Assembly (NCBI GenBank): GCA_034429745.1
Contig: DAOUFY010000056.1
Span: 1-12,246 of the forward strand
Direction of reading: 5' to 3'
Length of the DNA: 12,246 nt
From: JBAXBF01 sp034429745
Lineage (GTDB): Bacteria > Chloroflexota > Anaerolineae > Anaerolineales > DRKV01
Shown piece after piece: positions 1 through 6,471 of the stretch. The stretch's first letter is position 1, and every line of letters starts with the position of its first letter. A model generated the notes under the pieces. The model did no database searches. It was given only the letters and a program-made list of their open reading frames with translations, and was not told the DNA's origin. The position numbers and the translations under genes were made by a program.

Positions 1-75
1 AGTCGTTCTTTATGGGTGAATTGCGGCATACGGATGAGCAAGTGTTTTCTTATATGCTAATTTGTTCGGAAACAG
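1..75. other. Left edge, content undetermined
   Basis: The edge is too short to assign. On the plus strand one frame is open from position 3 to a TAG at 105-107, 34 codons, and could be the tail of a gene converging on and overlapping the membrane protein gene. On the minus strand an ATG at 29-27 is open to the window edge for nine codons, but has no clear Shine-Dalgarno sequence. Neither peptide is recognisable. No hairpin terminator is visible for the gene ending at 76. Confidence 0.3.
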
Positions 76-753
76 CTACTCAACCGCTGAATAAGATGCT
101 CTGGTAGCTGCGTTGTAAGCTTGACCGTATAGGTTTCCCATAATGGCAGAAGCATAAGCCATAGTGAAAATTACACCAATAACACAAGCTATTATACCCA
201 GCATACCGATAAATCCAGCAAGGATTGATCCTAAAAGAACAAGCGCATAAGCTCCCGGCGCTGCTTTAATTAAGCCAAAGATTTCACCAAGACTGAAGGC
301 TGCGCCAAAGCTGCTTTTGACAGCGAAATTTGCATAAGCTGCGGGTATAATAAATGCGGCTAAAATGGCAAGGATAAATGCTGCACAGCCGCCGCAGATC
401 AGCACACCGGTCATAATGGGCAGCATGGCATCGCTTGAATCACCGTTTTGTAATGTGGTTTGTAGAAAAATGTTTGCTCCTTGCATGATCCCGTTGATGA
501 GGTTTGCCGGCAGGGTGTAAATAAACCCAATAATCATCAGCAGCAGTCCATCAACAATGTACTTGCCAAAGTTACTCCAATCCGGCAGAAGTTCTCCCTC
601 GCGGCGGATGACGCGGCGGGTGATCTCAATCATCCAGCCACTGACAGCCAACCAGCCTACAATGGGGATAAGCAGAATGACGCCCGCCAACCCAAGTTTT
701 TTCATCCATTCTTGATCTTGAAAAGCAAAAGAAAAAGCCTGACCAAACTCCAT
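76..753 (-). CDS. DUF4013-like multi-pass membrane protein
   Basis: A 225-residue integral membrane protein of unknown function. Hydrophobic segments lie at roughly residues 20-41, 67-85, 112-140, 167-184 and 185-207. A basic stretch (ITRRVIRREGE, about 44-54) follows the first segment and is followed by a PDWSNFGKYIVDG motif at about 57-69. That layout, with a positive loop, P-x-W and a G-rich helix next, is the pattern I associate with the DUF4013 family, which is common in Chloroflexota and archaea. The family assignment is from memory. The length is normal and the gene looks intact. The ATG start is well supported by AGGAGG (CCTCCT on the plus strand, 760-765) six bases upstream. It is transcribed away from argF from its own extended -10 promoter and shows no functional link to its neighbours. 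Confidence 0.8.
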   Translation of the reverse strand: MEFGQAFSFAFQDQEWMKKLGLAGVILLIPIVGWLAVSGWMIEITRRVIRREGELLPDWSNFGKYIVDGLLLMIIGFIYTLPANLINGIMQGANIFLQTTLQNGDSSDAMLPIMTGVLICGGCAAFILAILAAFIIPAAYANFAVKSSFGAAFSLGEIFGLIKAAPGAYALVLLGSILAGFIGMLGIIACVIGVIFTMAYASAIMGNLYGQAYNAATRASYSAVE

Positions 754-855
754 GATAATCCTCCTAATTCCTCAATAACAAAATATGGTAGTAAAGTTTC
801 CGATGAATCCCAAATGGCTGTCTTTTTCATAAAGCAAACCGCTTGGCTTATGCAC

Positions 856-864
856 ATTATATCA
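856..864 (-). promoter_or_regulatory. Extended -10 promoter for the membrane protein gene
   Basis: The minus strand reads TGATATAAT, a perfect -10 hexamer with the TG extension. A TTTACA-like -35 (882-887) sits at a long 20-base spacing, so recognition would rest on the extended -10. The predicted start is near 849, giving a leader of about 95 bases before the ATG at 753. Confidence 0.55.
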
Positions 865-915
865 TAAAAATAGGGAGACTTTGTAAAGAATAAGCAAGAG
901 TATTGATGAGATGTG

Positions 916-924
916 TGATATAAT
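916..924 (+). promoter_or_regulatory. Extended -10 promoter for argF
   Basis: TGATATAAT on the plus strand is a perfect extended -10 element, with no good -35 at 16-18 bases. The predicted start is near 931, leaving a leader of about 74 bases before the argF ATG. It is the same nine bases, inverted, as the promoter of the divergent membrane protein gene. I see no ARG-box-like operator overlapping it. Confidence 0.55.
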
Positions 925-975
925 TTTGTCTCTAGGGGCGGCTTTCGTGTTGCCCTTATAGTAAATCAAACCTAC

Positions 976-1008
976 GGAAGGGAGTGCGCTTTGGCGAAAA
1001 AGGTATGA
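976..1008 (+). promoter_or_regulatory. Ribosome site and possible five-codon leader minigene before argF
   Basis: The only strong Shine-Dalgarno sequence upstream of argF, GGAAGGGAG at 976-984, is 20 bases from the argF ATG, which is too far for normal use. It is six bases from a TTG at 991 that opens a frame of five codons (Met-Ala-Lys-Lys-Val) ending in TGA at 1006-1008. That stop overlaps the argF ATG at 1005 as ATGA, the classic arrangement for termination-reinitiation. This reading is inferred from spacing only; the GTG at 984 is an alternative argF start. Confidence 0.4.
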
Positions 1009-1931
1009 AAAAAGATTTTATTGCAATTGTTGATTACTCCGCGCAGGAATTACAAGGCATGTTGGATTTGGCAGTGAAGCTTAAAGCCGAGCACAAAGCT
1101 GGCGGCAACAAACCGCTGCTAAAAGGCAAAGTGTTGGGAATGATCTTTCAAAAACCGAGCTTGAGAACACGCGTTTCTTTTGATATGGCGATGCGTCATT
1201 TGGGGGGCGATGCGCTTTATCTTTCTCCCAATGAAATTGGGTTGGGCAAGCGCGAAGCCATTTCTGATATTGCCCGGGTGATGTCGGGGTATGTTGAAGC
1301 GATCATGGCGCGTGTGTTTGAACATGAGCATGTCGTAGAACTGGCGCGTTGGGCATCGATTCCGGTTATCAACGGCTTAAGCGATTACAATCATCCCTGT
1401 CAGGCTATGGCAGACGCCCTTACCATTCAGGAAGAATTTGGCAGTCTGAAAGGCGTCAACGTTGCTTTTGTAGGAGATGGCAACAATGTAGCCACTTCTT
1501 TACTGCATATCTGCGCCAAGTTGGGGGCTAATTTCAGCATAGCATCGCCGAAAGGTTATGAATTGCCGCTAAAAGTTGTTGAATTAGGCAAGCAAATCGC
1601 CGCTGAAAGCGGAAGTCAGTTGCGCTTTCTTACTGATCCTCATGAAGCGGTGAAAGGCGCCCAAGTGATTTATACCGACACATGGACGAGCATGGGGCAG
1701 GAAGAAGAAGCTAAAGAACGCGAAAAAGTGTTTCCTCCCTATCAGGTGAATGCAGCTTTAGTGAGTGAGGCAGCAAAAGATGTTATCGTCATGCACTGCT
1801 TGCCAGCCCACCGCGGACAAGAGTTGACAGATGAGGTAGCGGATGGCAGTCATTCGCGCATCTTCCCTCAAGCGCATAACCGCCTGCATGCCCAAAAAGC
1901 AATTCTGGTGTTTTTATTTGGACTAGCGTAA
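1005..1931 (+). CDS. argF: Ornithine carbamoyltransferase
   Basis: This cytoplasmic enzyme transfers the carbamoyl group from carbamoyl phosphate to ornithine, making citrulline in arginine synthesis. In numbering from the ATG at 1005 (308 residues), the phosphate-binding motif SLRTR is at 52-56, HPCQ at about 130-133, the ornithine-binding loop D-x-W-x-SMG at about 225-231, and HCLP at about 264-267. All motifs that define the enzyme are present, SMG rules out aspartate carbamoyltransferase, and the length is typical. I chose ATG 1005 because the protein then begins MKKDFIAI like its relatives. A GTG at 984 would add seven residues but has the Shine-Dalgarno sequence directly abutting it. 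The gene stands alone, divergent from a membrane protein gene and convergent with a kinase-like gene. Catabolic use (arcB) cannot be excluded, but no arcA or arcC is present. Confidence 0.95.
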   Translation: MKKDFIAIVDYSAQELQGMLDLAVKLKAEHKAGGNKPLLKGKVLGMIFQKPSLRTRVSFDMAMRHLGGDALYLSPNEIGLGKREAISDIARVMSGYVEAIMARVFEHEHVVELARWASIPVINGLSDYNHPCQAMADALTIQEEFGSLKGVNVAFVGDGNNVATSLLHICAKLGANFSIASPKGYELPLKVVELGKQIAAESGSQLRFLTDPHEAVKGAQVIYTDTWTSMGQEEEAKEREKVFPPYQVNAALVSEAAKDVIVMHCLPAHRGQELTDEVADGSHSRIFPQAHNRLHAQKAILVFLFGLA

Positions 1932-1943
1932 CAGCAGCGCGGT

Positions 1944-1976
1944 TTTCGCTGTGAGAAGCGAAATGGCTCTCAAGCC
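1944..1976. terminator. Two small adjacent hairpins between convergent genes
   Basis: A perfect 7-bp stem (TTTCGCT at 1944-1950 with AGCGAAA at 1957-1963) is followed one base later by a 4-bp stem (GGCT at 1965-1968 with AGCC at 1973-1976). They lie between the 3' ends of argF and the kinase-like gene, where transcription from both sides should stop. Neither has a clean T tract; only a CTTTT stretch follows on the plus strand. A role as a weak two-way terminator is inferred. Confidence 0.3.
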
Positions 1977-2038
1977 GTAAGACTTTTGCTCCCCTCTTAT
2001 GCTGCAGCTTATCGAAAATGCTGCTAGAGATGCTATGA

Positions 2039-3061
2039 TTACAGTTTTTGCAGCAGATCGCGCATAACTTCTAATCGCCGCTGAGCAAGAAGGGGCAACG
2101 CATCGAGAGGGTACCAGATATCTAACCCTTCAACGGTGAACGAAGCAGAGATATTGCCGTAGAGCAAAGCTTCAACGGGGTCGTATGTTAAGCGGTATCC
2201 TGCCAAGAAACCACCGCAAAAAGAAGAGCCGGCGCCGCTGGGGTCAATAACAGTGTTTGGGTAGGCGGGCAATTCCCAGAAACTGTGGCTGAGGTTGTCG
2301 TATAATAGCTGTCCTCCTAGGCCGCGCTTGATGATGATGAGTTCGCAGCCGAAGGAAGCGATAGCTTCTGCCATTTCGCGCAAATCACTGCTGCGAGTGT
2401 GGAATAGGGAACGCAGCTCTTCTTCGGAAGGTAAAAAGGCGGTAAGCCCATTCACCAGTGCAGGAATGTGTTGCCAGAATTCTGCCTTCATGTACCCCGG
2501 CGAGGGATCAACAGTGATGATGGAGATGTTTTTTTGACGCAGGGCGGCGGGGATTAAGCTGTGCGTTAGGTAATCTATTGGCGCAAGGTGAAAAGCACCG
2601 GCGTTCCAATAGCTTTCGGGAATATCTGTTTTTTTGATGGTGAAATTGGTGGGAGTGGATAAGCTGTCAAGCGCTTTGGACCGATCTTGATAGCCGTGGA
2701 GCGATTTGGGAAAAGGCAGACCTAACCGAGAGAAATGAGCCAGCGGTTGGTCAGTAACCCGGTTTTGCAAACTTGGATAGGCAATAAATTCGCGCAGGTC
2801 AAGGGTTTCTTCTTCAATGATAATTCCCTGAGTATCTATTCCGTGCTGCCGGATCTCCTCAATCCAAGCCGGGGGGTAATTTACGCCTACTCGGGCAACT
2901 AAGCCGGGCGGAGGCTGCATCTGCCATAAAAGATAACCTGCCAGAGCATATAATGCGTTGCCGCCAGGCGCTTCAAGGCGATGCTCACCGTTGGGAAGCA
3001 GAACGTATTGTTGGGTTAGCCGTCCCACAAATACTTCATGGGGTGGAATAGGGTGTGTCAT
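2039..3061 (-). CDS. PfkB-family (ribokinase-fold) protein with altered active site
   Basis: A 340-residue protein with the ribokinase-like fold: a substrate-binding GGN motif at 33-35, a strand and acidic motif at 208-215 (FLPSEEEL), an IKRGLGG segment at about 244-250, and the family's C-terminal signature at 272-285 (IDPSGAGSSFCGGF). Family members phosphorylate sugars, nucleosides or similar alcohols using ATP. Two normally conserved positions are changed. The catalytic base in GAGD is Ser279 (codon at 2225-2227), and the Asn of the usual PNEEE motif is Ser212. It may therefore be a pseudokinase or a divergent enzyme; the substrate is unknown. It lies 29 bases after gatA on the same strand and probably shares its transcript. 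The ATG is the natural start by homology, but no Shine-Dalgarno sequence precedes it. Confidence 0.8.
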   Translation of the reverse strand: MTHPIPPHEVFVGRLTQQYVLLPNGEHRLEAPGGNALYALAGYLLWQMQPPPGLVARVGVNYPPAWIEEIRQHGIDTQGIIIEEETLDLREFIAYPSLQNRVTDQPLAHFSRLGLPFPKSLHGYQDRSKALDSLSTPTNFTIKKTDIPESYWNAGAFHLAPIDYLTHSLIPAALRQKNISIITVDPSPGYMKAEFWQHIPALVNGLTAFLPSEEELRSLFHTRSSDLREMAEAIASFGCELIIIKRGLGGQLLYDNLSHSFWELPAYPNTVIDPSGAGSSFCGGFLAGYRLTYDPVEALLYGNISASFTVEGLDIWYPLDALPLLAQRRLEVMRDLLQKL

Positions 3062-3090
3062 TGGTAAGTACTAGGGTGGATAATGGTTTT

Positions 3091-4563
3091 CTACAGTGGG
3101 GGCTTTGCTTTATGCCACTCAGTATGCTGCTGGAAAAAGTAAGCTGCCAGTAAAAGAAGGTCTTCTCGAAAATGGGCTGCCATCAATTGCATGCCAATCG
3201 GCAGGTTTTCTTTATCAAAACCGACTGGAAAGCTTAAGCCAGGAACACCAGCTAGGTTTGCTGGCAAAGTGAAGACATCTTCTAAGTACATAGCTAATGG
3301 ATCGTTGGTATGCTCACCAATACGAAATGCAGTTGTTGGAGTAACCGGCGCTGCAATGAGATCCACTTTTTCAAAAGCTTGATCAAAATCCTGCTTAATC
3401 AGCGTACGTACTTTTTGAGCTTGTCCATAATAAGCGTCATAATAGCCGGCGGAGAGGGCGTATGTGCCAAGCATAATGCGTCGTTTTACTTCAGCTCCGA
3501 ATTTGCCGCCGCGCGTAGCCCGAAAGACTTCCCACATTTGTTCAGCTTCGCTGCGCGCTCCGTAGCGAATTCCATCAAAGCGAGCTAGGTTAGCTGAGGC
3601 TTCTGCGGTAGAAATGAGGTAATAGGCAGGCACCGCATATCGGGTGTGCACTAGATGGATAGGTATGATTTTTGCGCCAAGCTTTTCAAAGACACGGATG
3701 GCTTCACGCACTCCATTTTCCACTTCGGGCTGCATGCCTTCGATGAAATATTCCTCAGGTACACCAATGCGCAAGGGAGATGGCAAAGAAAGCTGCGGGT
3801 TTTCAAAAGTGATGGAAGGAGCATCAATCGGTGCACTGGTTGCATCTTTTTCATCATAGCCAGCCATTACAGAAAGCAGCAAAGCGATATCGCGCACATC
3901 GCGTGCAAAGGCGCCGACGCAATCTAATGAAGAGCCGTAAGCAATTAGCCCATAACGCGATACCCGCCCATAGGTTGGTTTTAGTCCGCAGACTCCGCAG
4001 AAGGCCGCCGGCTGACGGACACTGCCGCCGGTATCTGTTCCTAGTGCTGCAGGTGCCAAACGCGCCGCAACGGCTGCTGCGCTGCCGCCGGAAGAACCAC
4101 CGGGCACTCGCTGGAGGTCCCATGGGTTGTGGGTAACTCCATATCCTGAATTTTCGGTGGATGAACCCATAGCAAACTCATCTGTATTCGTTTTGCCTAA
4201 AATAATCGCACCTGCTTGGCACAGCCGCTCTACTGCGGTGGCATGAAAGGGCGGAATATATCCCTCAAGAATGCGTGAGCCTGCAGTAGCCGGCATATCT
4301 GCAACTGAAAGAACATCTTTTACGGCAATAGGCAGCCCAAGCAAAGGCGGTAAGTTGGATGCAGATGATGACTTCAGCTGTTTATCCGCTTGTTCGGCTT
4401 GAGCTAAAGCACGCTCGTTGATGTGCAAGTAAGCGTGCAAGCGATTATCAAGTTCTTGTATTTGTTCAAGATACGCTTGAACCAATTCAACGCTTGTGGT
4501 CTTGTGTTCGCGCAGCGCGTTGGCGGCTTCGGTAAGGGTAAGTGTTGTCAGTTCATTGTTCAT
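3091..4563 (-). CDS. gatA: Asp-tRNA(Asn)/Glu-tRNA(Gln) amidotransferase subunit A
   Basis: This is the glutaminase subunit of the GatCAB complex. It releases ammonia from glutamine or asparagine and passes it to GatB, which amidates mischarged Glu-tRNA(Gln) or Asp-tRNA(Asn). The 490-residue protein carries the complete amidase-signature Ser-cisSer-Lys triad: Lys82 in AVKD, Ser157 in PGGSSGGS and Ser181 in TDTGGS. These sit three residues after the known Staphylococcus aureus positions (79, 154, 178). The glycine-rich signature and the CGLKPTYGRVSRYG segment (192-205) are specific to GatA among amidases. The start is six bases from the gatC stop, with an AAGGT Shine-Dalgarno sequence inside the end of gatC, so the two are translated together. 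No gatB is present, so it must lie elsewhere. The gene looks intact. Confidence 0.96.
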   Translation of the reverse strand: MNNELTTLTLTEAANALREHKTTSVELVQAYLEQIQELDNRLHAYLHINERALAQAEQADKQLKSSSASNLPPLLGLPIAVKDVLSVADMPATAGSRILEGYIPPFHATAVERLCQAGAIILGKTNTDEFAMGSSTENSGYGVTHNPWDLQRVPGGSSGGSAAAVAARLAPAALGTDTGGSVRQPAAFCGVCGLKPTYGRVSRYGLIAYGSSLDCVGAFARDVRDIALLLSVMAGYDEKDATSAPIDAPSITFENPQLSLPSPLRIGVPEEYFIEGMQPEVENGVREAIRVFEKLGAKIIPIHLVHTRYAVPAYYLISTAEASANLARFDGIRYGARSEAEQMWEVFRATRGGKFGAEVKRRIMLGTYALSAGYYDAYYGQAQKVRTLIKQDFDQAFEKVDLIAAPVTPTTAFRIGEHTNDPLAMYLEDVFTLPANLAGVPGLSFPVGFDKENLPIGMQLMAAHFREDLLLLAAYFFQQHTEWHKAKPPL

Positions 4564-4569
4564 GCAGCG

Positions 4570-4872
4570 TTAACCTTCATAGTCTAAAACTGGGGGTACG
4601 CGATATTGGCGGTTTTCTTCCTGCGGAGCGTTGCGCTGCAGGGCTTCCCATGCCAATGAAGGTTTGACTTCATCAGCTCTCAATCGGCTTTGAAAATTTT
4701 GGTGAGATATTCGAAACGTAGGGGAGATATGACTGGTATCTACTTGTTGAAGATCTTTGAAATAATCCAATACAGCAGAAAGCTGCTGACGGTACATTTC
4801 TTTTTCCGCGTCAGTTAAGGAAAGACGCGCTAATTCAGCAATATGTTCAACTTCTTGGATTGATAGGCTCAT
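4570..4872 (-). CDS. gatC: Asp-tRNA(Asn)/Glu-tRNA(Gln) amidotransferase subunit C
   Basis: GatC is the small subunit that wraps around GatA and GatB and stabilises the complex. The 100-residue product matches the family in length and pattern: SIQEVEHIAELARLSLTDAE at the N-terminus, a helical LSAVLDYFKDLQQVDT stretch, then a C-terminal segment with RADEVKPS and a final FxVPxV-like motif (YRVPPVLDYEG). I place the start at ATG 4872, not the in-frame GTG at 4878. A perfect extended -10 box (4880-4888) ends so close upstream that the predicted first RNA base is about 4872, and no Shine-Dalgarno sequence exists for either codon. gatA follows after six bases. Confidence 0.93.
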   Translation of the reverse strand: MSLSIQEVEHIAELARLSLTDAEKEMYRQQLSAVLDYFKDLQQVDTSHISPTFRISHQNFQSRLRADEVKPSLAWEALQRNAPQEENRQYRVPPVLDYEG

Positions 4873-4879
4873 GGGCACT

Positions 4880-4888
4880 ATTATACCA
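4880..4888 (-). promoter_or_regulatory. Extended -10 promoter giving a leaderless gatC transcript
   Basis: The minus strand reads TGGTATAAT, then seven bases, then the gatC ATG. Transcription usually starts six to eight bases after the -10, so the mRNA would begin at or next to the A of that ATG. It sits between the esterase stop (4892-4894) and gatC, so it could drive gatC, gatA and the kinase-like gene separately from the esterase. The -35 region is poor. Confidence 0.55.
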
Positions 4889-4891
4889 GAA

Positions 4892-5872
4892 TTACCAAGC
4901 GGCGGTGTACCATAAAAGGTATTGTTCTAGATGGGCTTGCCAATAACTCTCTTCGTGCCGGCCTGGGTAAATATACCATTCGTGGGGTATGTGAAATTGC
5001 AAGAGCAGCTCTTCAAGCTGGTTGTTTGGTTTTCTCAGGAAGTCATCCCGTCCAATATCAACAAAAATGCGCGGGATAGATTCGATAGGAATTTGCTTAA
5101 ACCAGTGCTTGGTTTGATATTCCTCTCCATAGAAGTAAAAAGAACTGTGTGAGCCAATCGCTCCAAAATACTGCCATTGAGATATGCCAAGGTGCATTGC
5201 CCATGCACCGCCGCGCGATAAACCACCAATAGCACGGTACTGGCGTTCGGTTTTTGTGCGGTAGGTGCTATCTATATAAGGGATCAGCTTTTCCATGAAC
5301 ACTGCCCCAAAAGGACTTTCACGCGGGCTAGTCCATAAACGGTCGCGCGGCATAACGATCAGAAAAGGCGGGCAGCGCTGCTCGGCAATGAGCTGATCGG
5401 CTTTTTTGGTCGCGCCCAAGCGTTCCCATTGATCTTCGGTGAAATTTTGTCCGTGGATGAGGTAAAGAACGGGGTAACGCCGGGATGTTTCTTCATCGTA
5501 ACAGGGCGGAATATAAACCCGTACTTCCATAGGCAGGCTAAGCCGTCCATCGTTAATAGATGTTTTCTCTATCCGCCCGCCATTTTCCATACATGCAGGA
5601 GCTGTTGGGGGAACCTCAGGTGTACTTGTTGGCGTTGGCAAGGTTAAAGTGTGGGCAGCAGTTGGTGAGACTGTGGTTGGCATACTGCTAGGGGAGGATG
5701 TGGGTGAAAAAAAATTATTGCTGTCATTCTTTCTGTCGGAATAGGCAGCATGGGGTTGTCTGTGAATAGCTAGAGCATTTTCTATTCCTCGGGTATGATG
5801 CAAAAAAGCCATTCCGCCGGTAAAAAACCCAAAGATGAAAATGACAGCCAATTTTTTATTCCAACCAATCAT
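4892..5872 (-). CDS. Membrane-anchored or secreted esterase (EstD/Fes-like alpha/beta hydrolase)
   Basis: A 326-residue protein with three parts. An N-terminal hydrophobic segment (about 8-24) after a short basic start looks like a signal peptide or anchor. A Pro/Thr/Ser-rich linker (about 56-93) is typical of exported surface proteins. A putative-esterase domain (PF00756 type) starts at about 100. The nucleophile elbow is GLSRG with Ser219, and a GRDDF motif (Asp276 or Asp277) and GRH with His306 complete a plausible catalytic triad. An oxyanion-type LIHGQ segment is at about 138-142. The family includes feruloyl and acetyl xylan esterases, enterochelin esterase and mycolyltransferases, so the substrate cannot be named. 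ATG 5872 is the first start after an in-frame stop; the nearest Shine-Dalgarno-like AAGGG is a distant 16 bases. It precedes gatC on the same strand, but that gene has its own promoter. Confidence 0.85.
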   Translation of the reverse strand: MIGWNKKLAVIFIFGFFTGGMAFLHHTRGIENALAIHRQPHAAYSDRKNDSNNFFSPTSSPSSMPTTVSPTAAHTLTLPTPTSTPEVPPTAPACMENGGRIEKTSINDGRLSLPMEVRVYIPPCYDEETSRRYPVLYLIHGQNFTEDQWERLGATKKADQLIAEQRCPPFLIVMPRDRLWTSPRESPFGAVFMEKLIPYIDSTYRTKTERQYRAIGGLSRGGAWAMHLGISQWQYFGAIGSHSSFYFYGEEYQTKHWFKQIPIESIPRIFVDIGRDDFLRKPNNQLEELLLQFHIPHEWYIYPGRHEESYWQAHLEQYLLWYTAAW

Positions 5873-5899
5873 AATGCATTAACTGATACCCTTATTTAA

Positions 5900-5913
5900 C
5901 CTAGTCATCTAGG
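5900..5913. repeat. Small palindrome upstream of the esterase
   Basis: CCTAG-TCAT-CTAGG is a perfect 5-bp inverted repeat with a four-base centre, 28 bases upstream of the esterase ATG. It could be an operator half-site pair or a small leader hairpin. I found no convincing promoter hexamers next to it, so its role is unknown. Confidence 0.3.
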
Positions 5914-5929
5914 CTGTATTGTTGATAGC

Positions 5930-5978
5930 AATAAACAAGAAATCCCTTCCCTTTCCTGCATTGCAGGAAAGGGAAAGG
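5930..5978 (-). terminator. Rho-independent terminator after spoVS
   Basis: A perfect 13-bp stem (5947-5959 with 5963-5975) closes on a three-base loop and is extended by two further pairs beyond one mismatch. On the minus strand it is followed by ATTTCTTGTTTATT, a T-rich tail at 5943-5930. It lies about 40 bases after the spoVS stop and separates spoVS from the esterase. The plus strand has no T tract after the stem, so it acts on minus-strand transcripts. Confidence 0.85.
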
Positions 5979-6018
5979 CTAAGGTTCCCTTCAGCAATGA
6001 ATGCTGGAGTAAGTGTTG

Positions 6019-6303
6019 TTAGGTTTTGCTTTGAGCGATGTTTTCCCGGTTTTCTACCGTGAAACGTATGGCAGTTCGCACCTTGTCATCAATGTTGATA
6101 TCAACGAATTCCGGCGTAGTAACGATCTGAATGCCATCTCTCTGCAAATACCTTTTTGCGAGCGCTAAAGCTTTTACGGCTTGATTAACGGCTTGCGCTC
6201 CAATGGCTTGAACTTCGGCGACTTGATTCTCCCGAATGACACCAGCTATTGCACCAGCTGCAGCAGAAGTACGAGAATTTCCAGAGATCTTGATTAAGTC
6301 CAT
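6019..6303 (-). CDS. spoVS: Stage V sporulation protein S homologue
   Basis: A 94-residue protein of the SpoVS family, small nucleic-acid-binding (Alba-like) proteins named from Bacillus, where loss of SpoVS disturbs sporulation and septation. Visible family features are the KISGNSRTSAAAGAIAGVIR start, the IGAQAVNQAVKALALAKRYL helix, and the C-terminal VDINID and RTAIRFTVE strands, which align well with the 86-residue Bacillus protein from memory. I chose ATG 6303, which has AGAGGG about eight bases upstream. The open frame extends 15 codons further to a TTG at 6348, but that has no suitable ribosome site and is not conserved. SpoVS occurs in many bacteria that do not sporulate, including Chloroflexota and Thermus relatives, so it does not imply sporulation here. 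It has its own promoter and a strong terminator. Confidence 0.95.
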   Translation of the reverse strand: MDLIKISGNSRTSAAAGAIAGVIRENQVAEVQAIGAQAVNQAVKALALAKRYLQRDGIQIVTTPEFVDINIDDKVRTAIRFTVENRENIAQSKT

Positions 6304-6364
6304 GTTCGATGCCCTCTTTACTGAGAAAGTTGTTAGATTACCCTCCAAAAGCTACCTTTCCTTA

Positions 6365-6393
6365 ATTTTACAAGGTTTTTCTTTTTCAAGCAA
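6365..6393 (-). promoter_or_regulatory. spoVS: Promoter of spoVS
   Basis: On the minus strand TTGCTT (6388-6393) and TAAAAT (6365-6370) are separated by exactly 17 bases. The predicted start is near 6358, giving a 5' leader of about 55 bases containing the AGAGGG ribosome site. I see no clear terminator between the chemoreceptor stop and this site, so some read-through from upstream is possible. Confidence 0.55.
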
Positions 6394-6471
6394 TACCTTT
6401 CGGAAGGAAAAATGAAAATTTATTGAGTAAATGAATGACGACTTGATAATCTTTATTTTCGATCCTGTGAT

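Noticed and set aside
481..867. A 128-codon plus-strand frame
   Set aside because: It lies mostly antisense to the membrane protein gene, which has a strong ribosome site and clear membrane segments. The peptide looks like reverse-strand shadow coding with no family resemblance.
3831..4136. A 101-codon plus-strand frame and an overlapping minus-strand frame at 3854-4123
   Set aside because: Both overlap the catalytic region of gatA. Their Arg- and Ala-rich peptides are typical shadows of G+C-richer codons.
6304..6348. A 15-codon N-terminal extension of SpoVS from a TTG
   Set aside because: The extension is not part of the family, the TTG has no suitable ribosome site, and ATG 6303 has AGAGGG at good spacing.
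6396..6407. CCTT-TCGG-AAGG hairpin between the chemoreceptor and spoVS, considered as a terminator
   Set aside because: The stem is only four base pairs and lacks a T tract on the minus strand. It lies just upstream of the spoVS -35.
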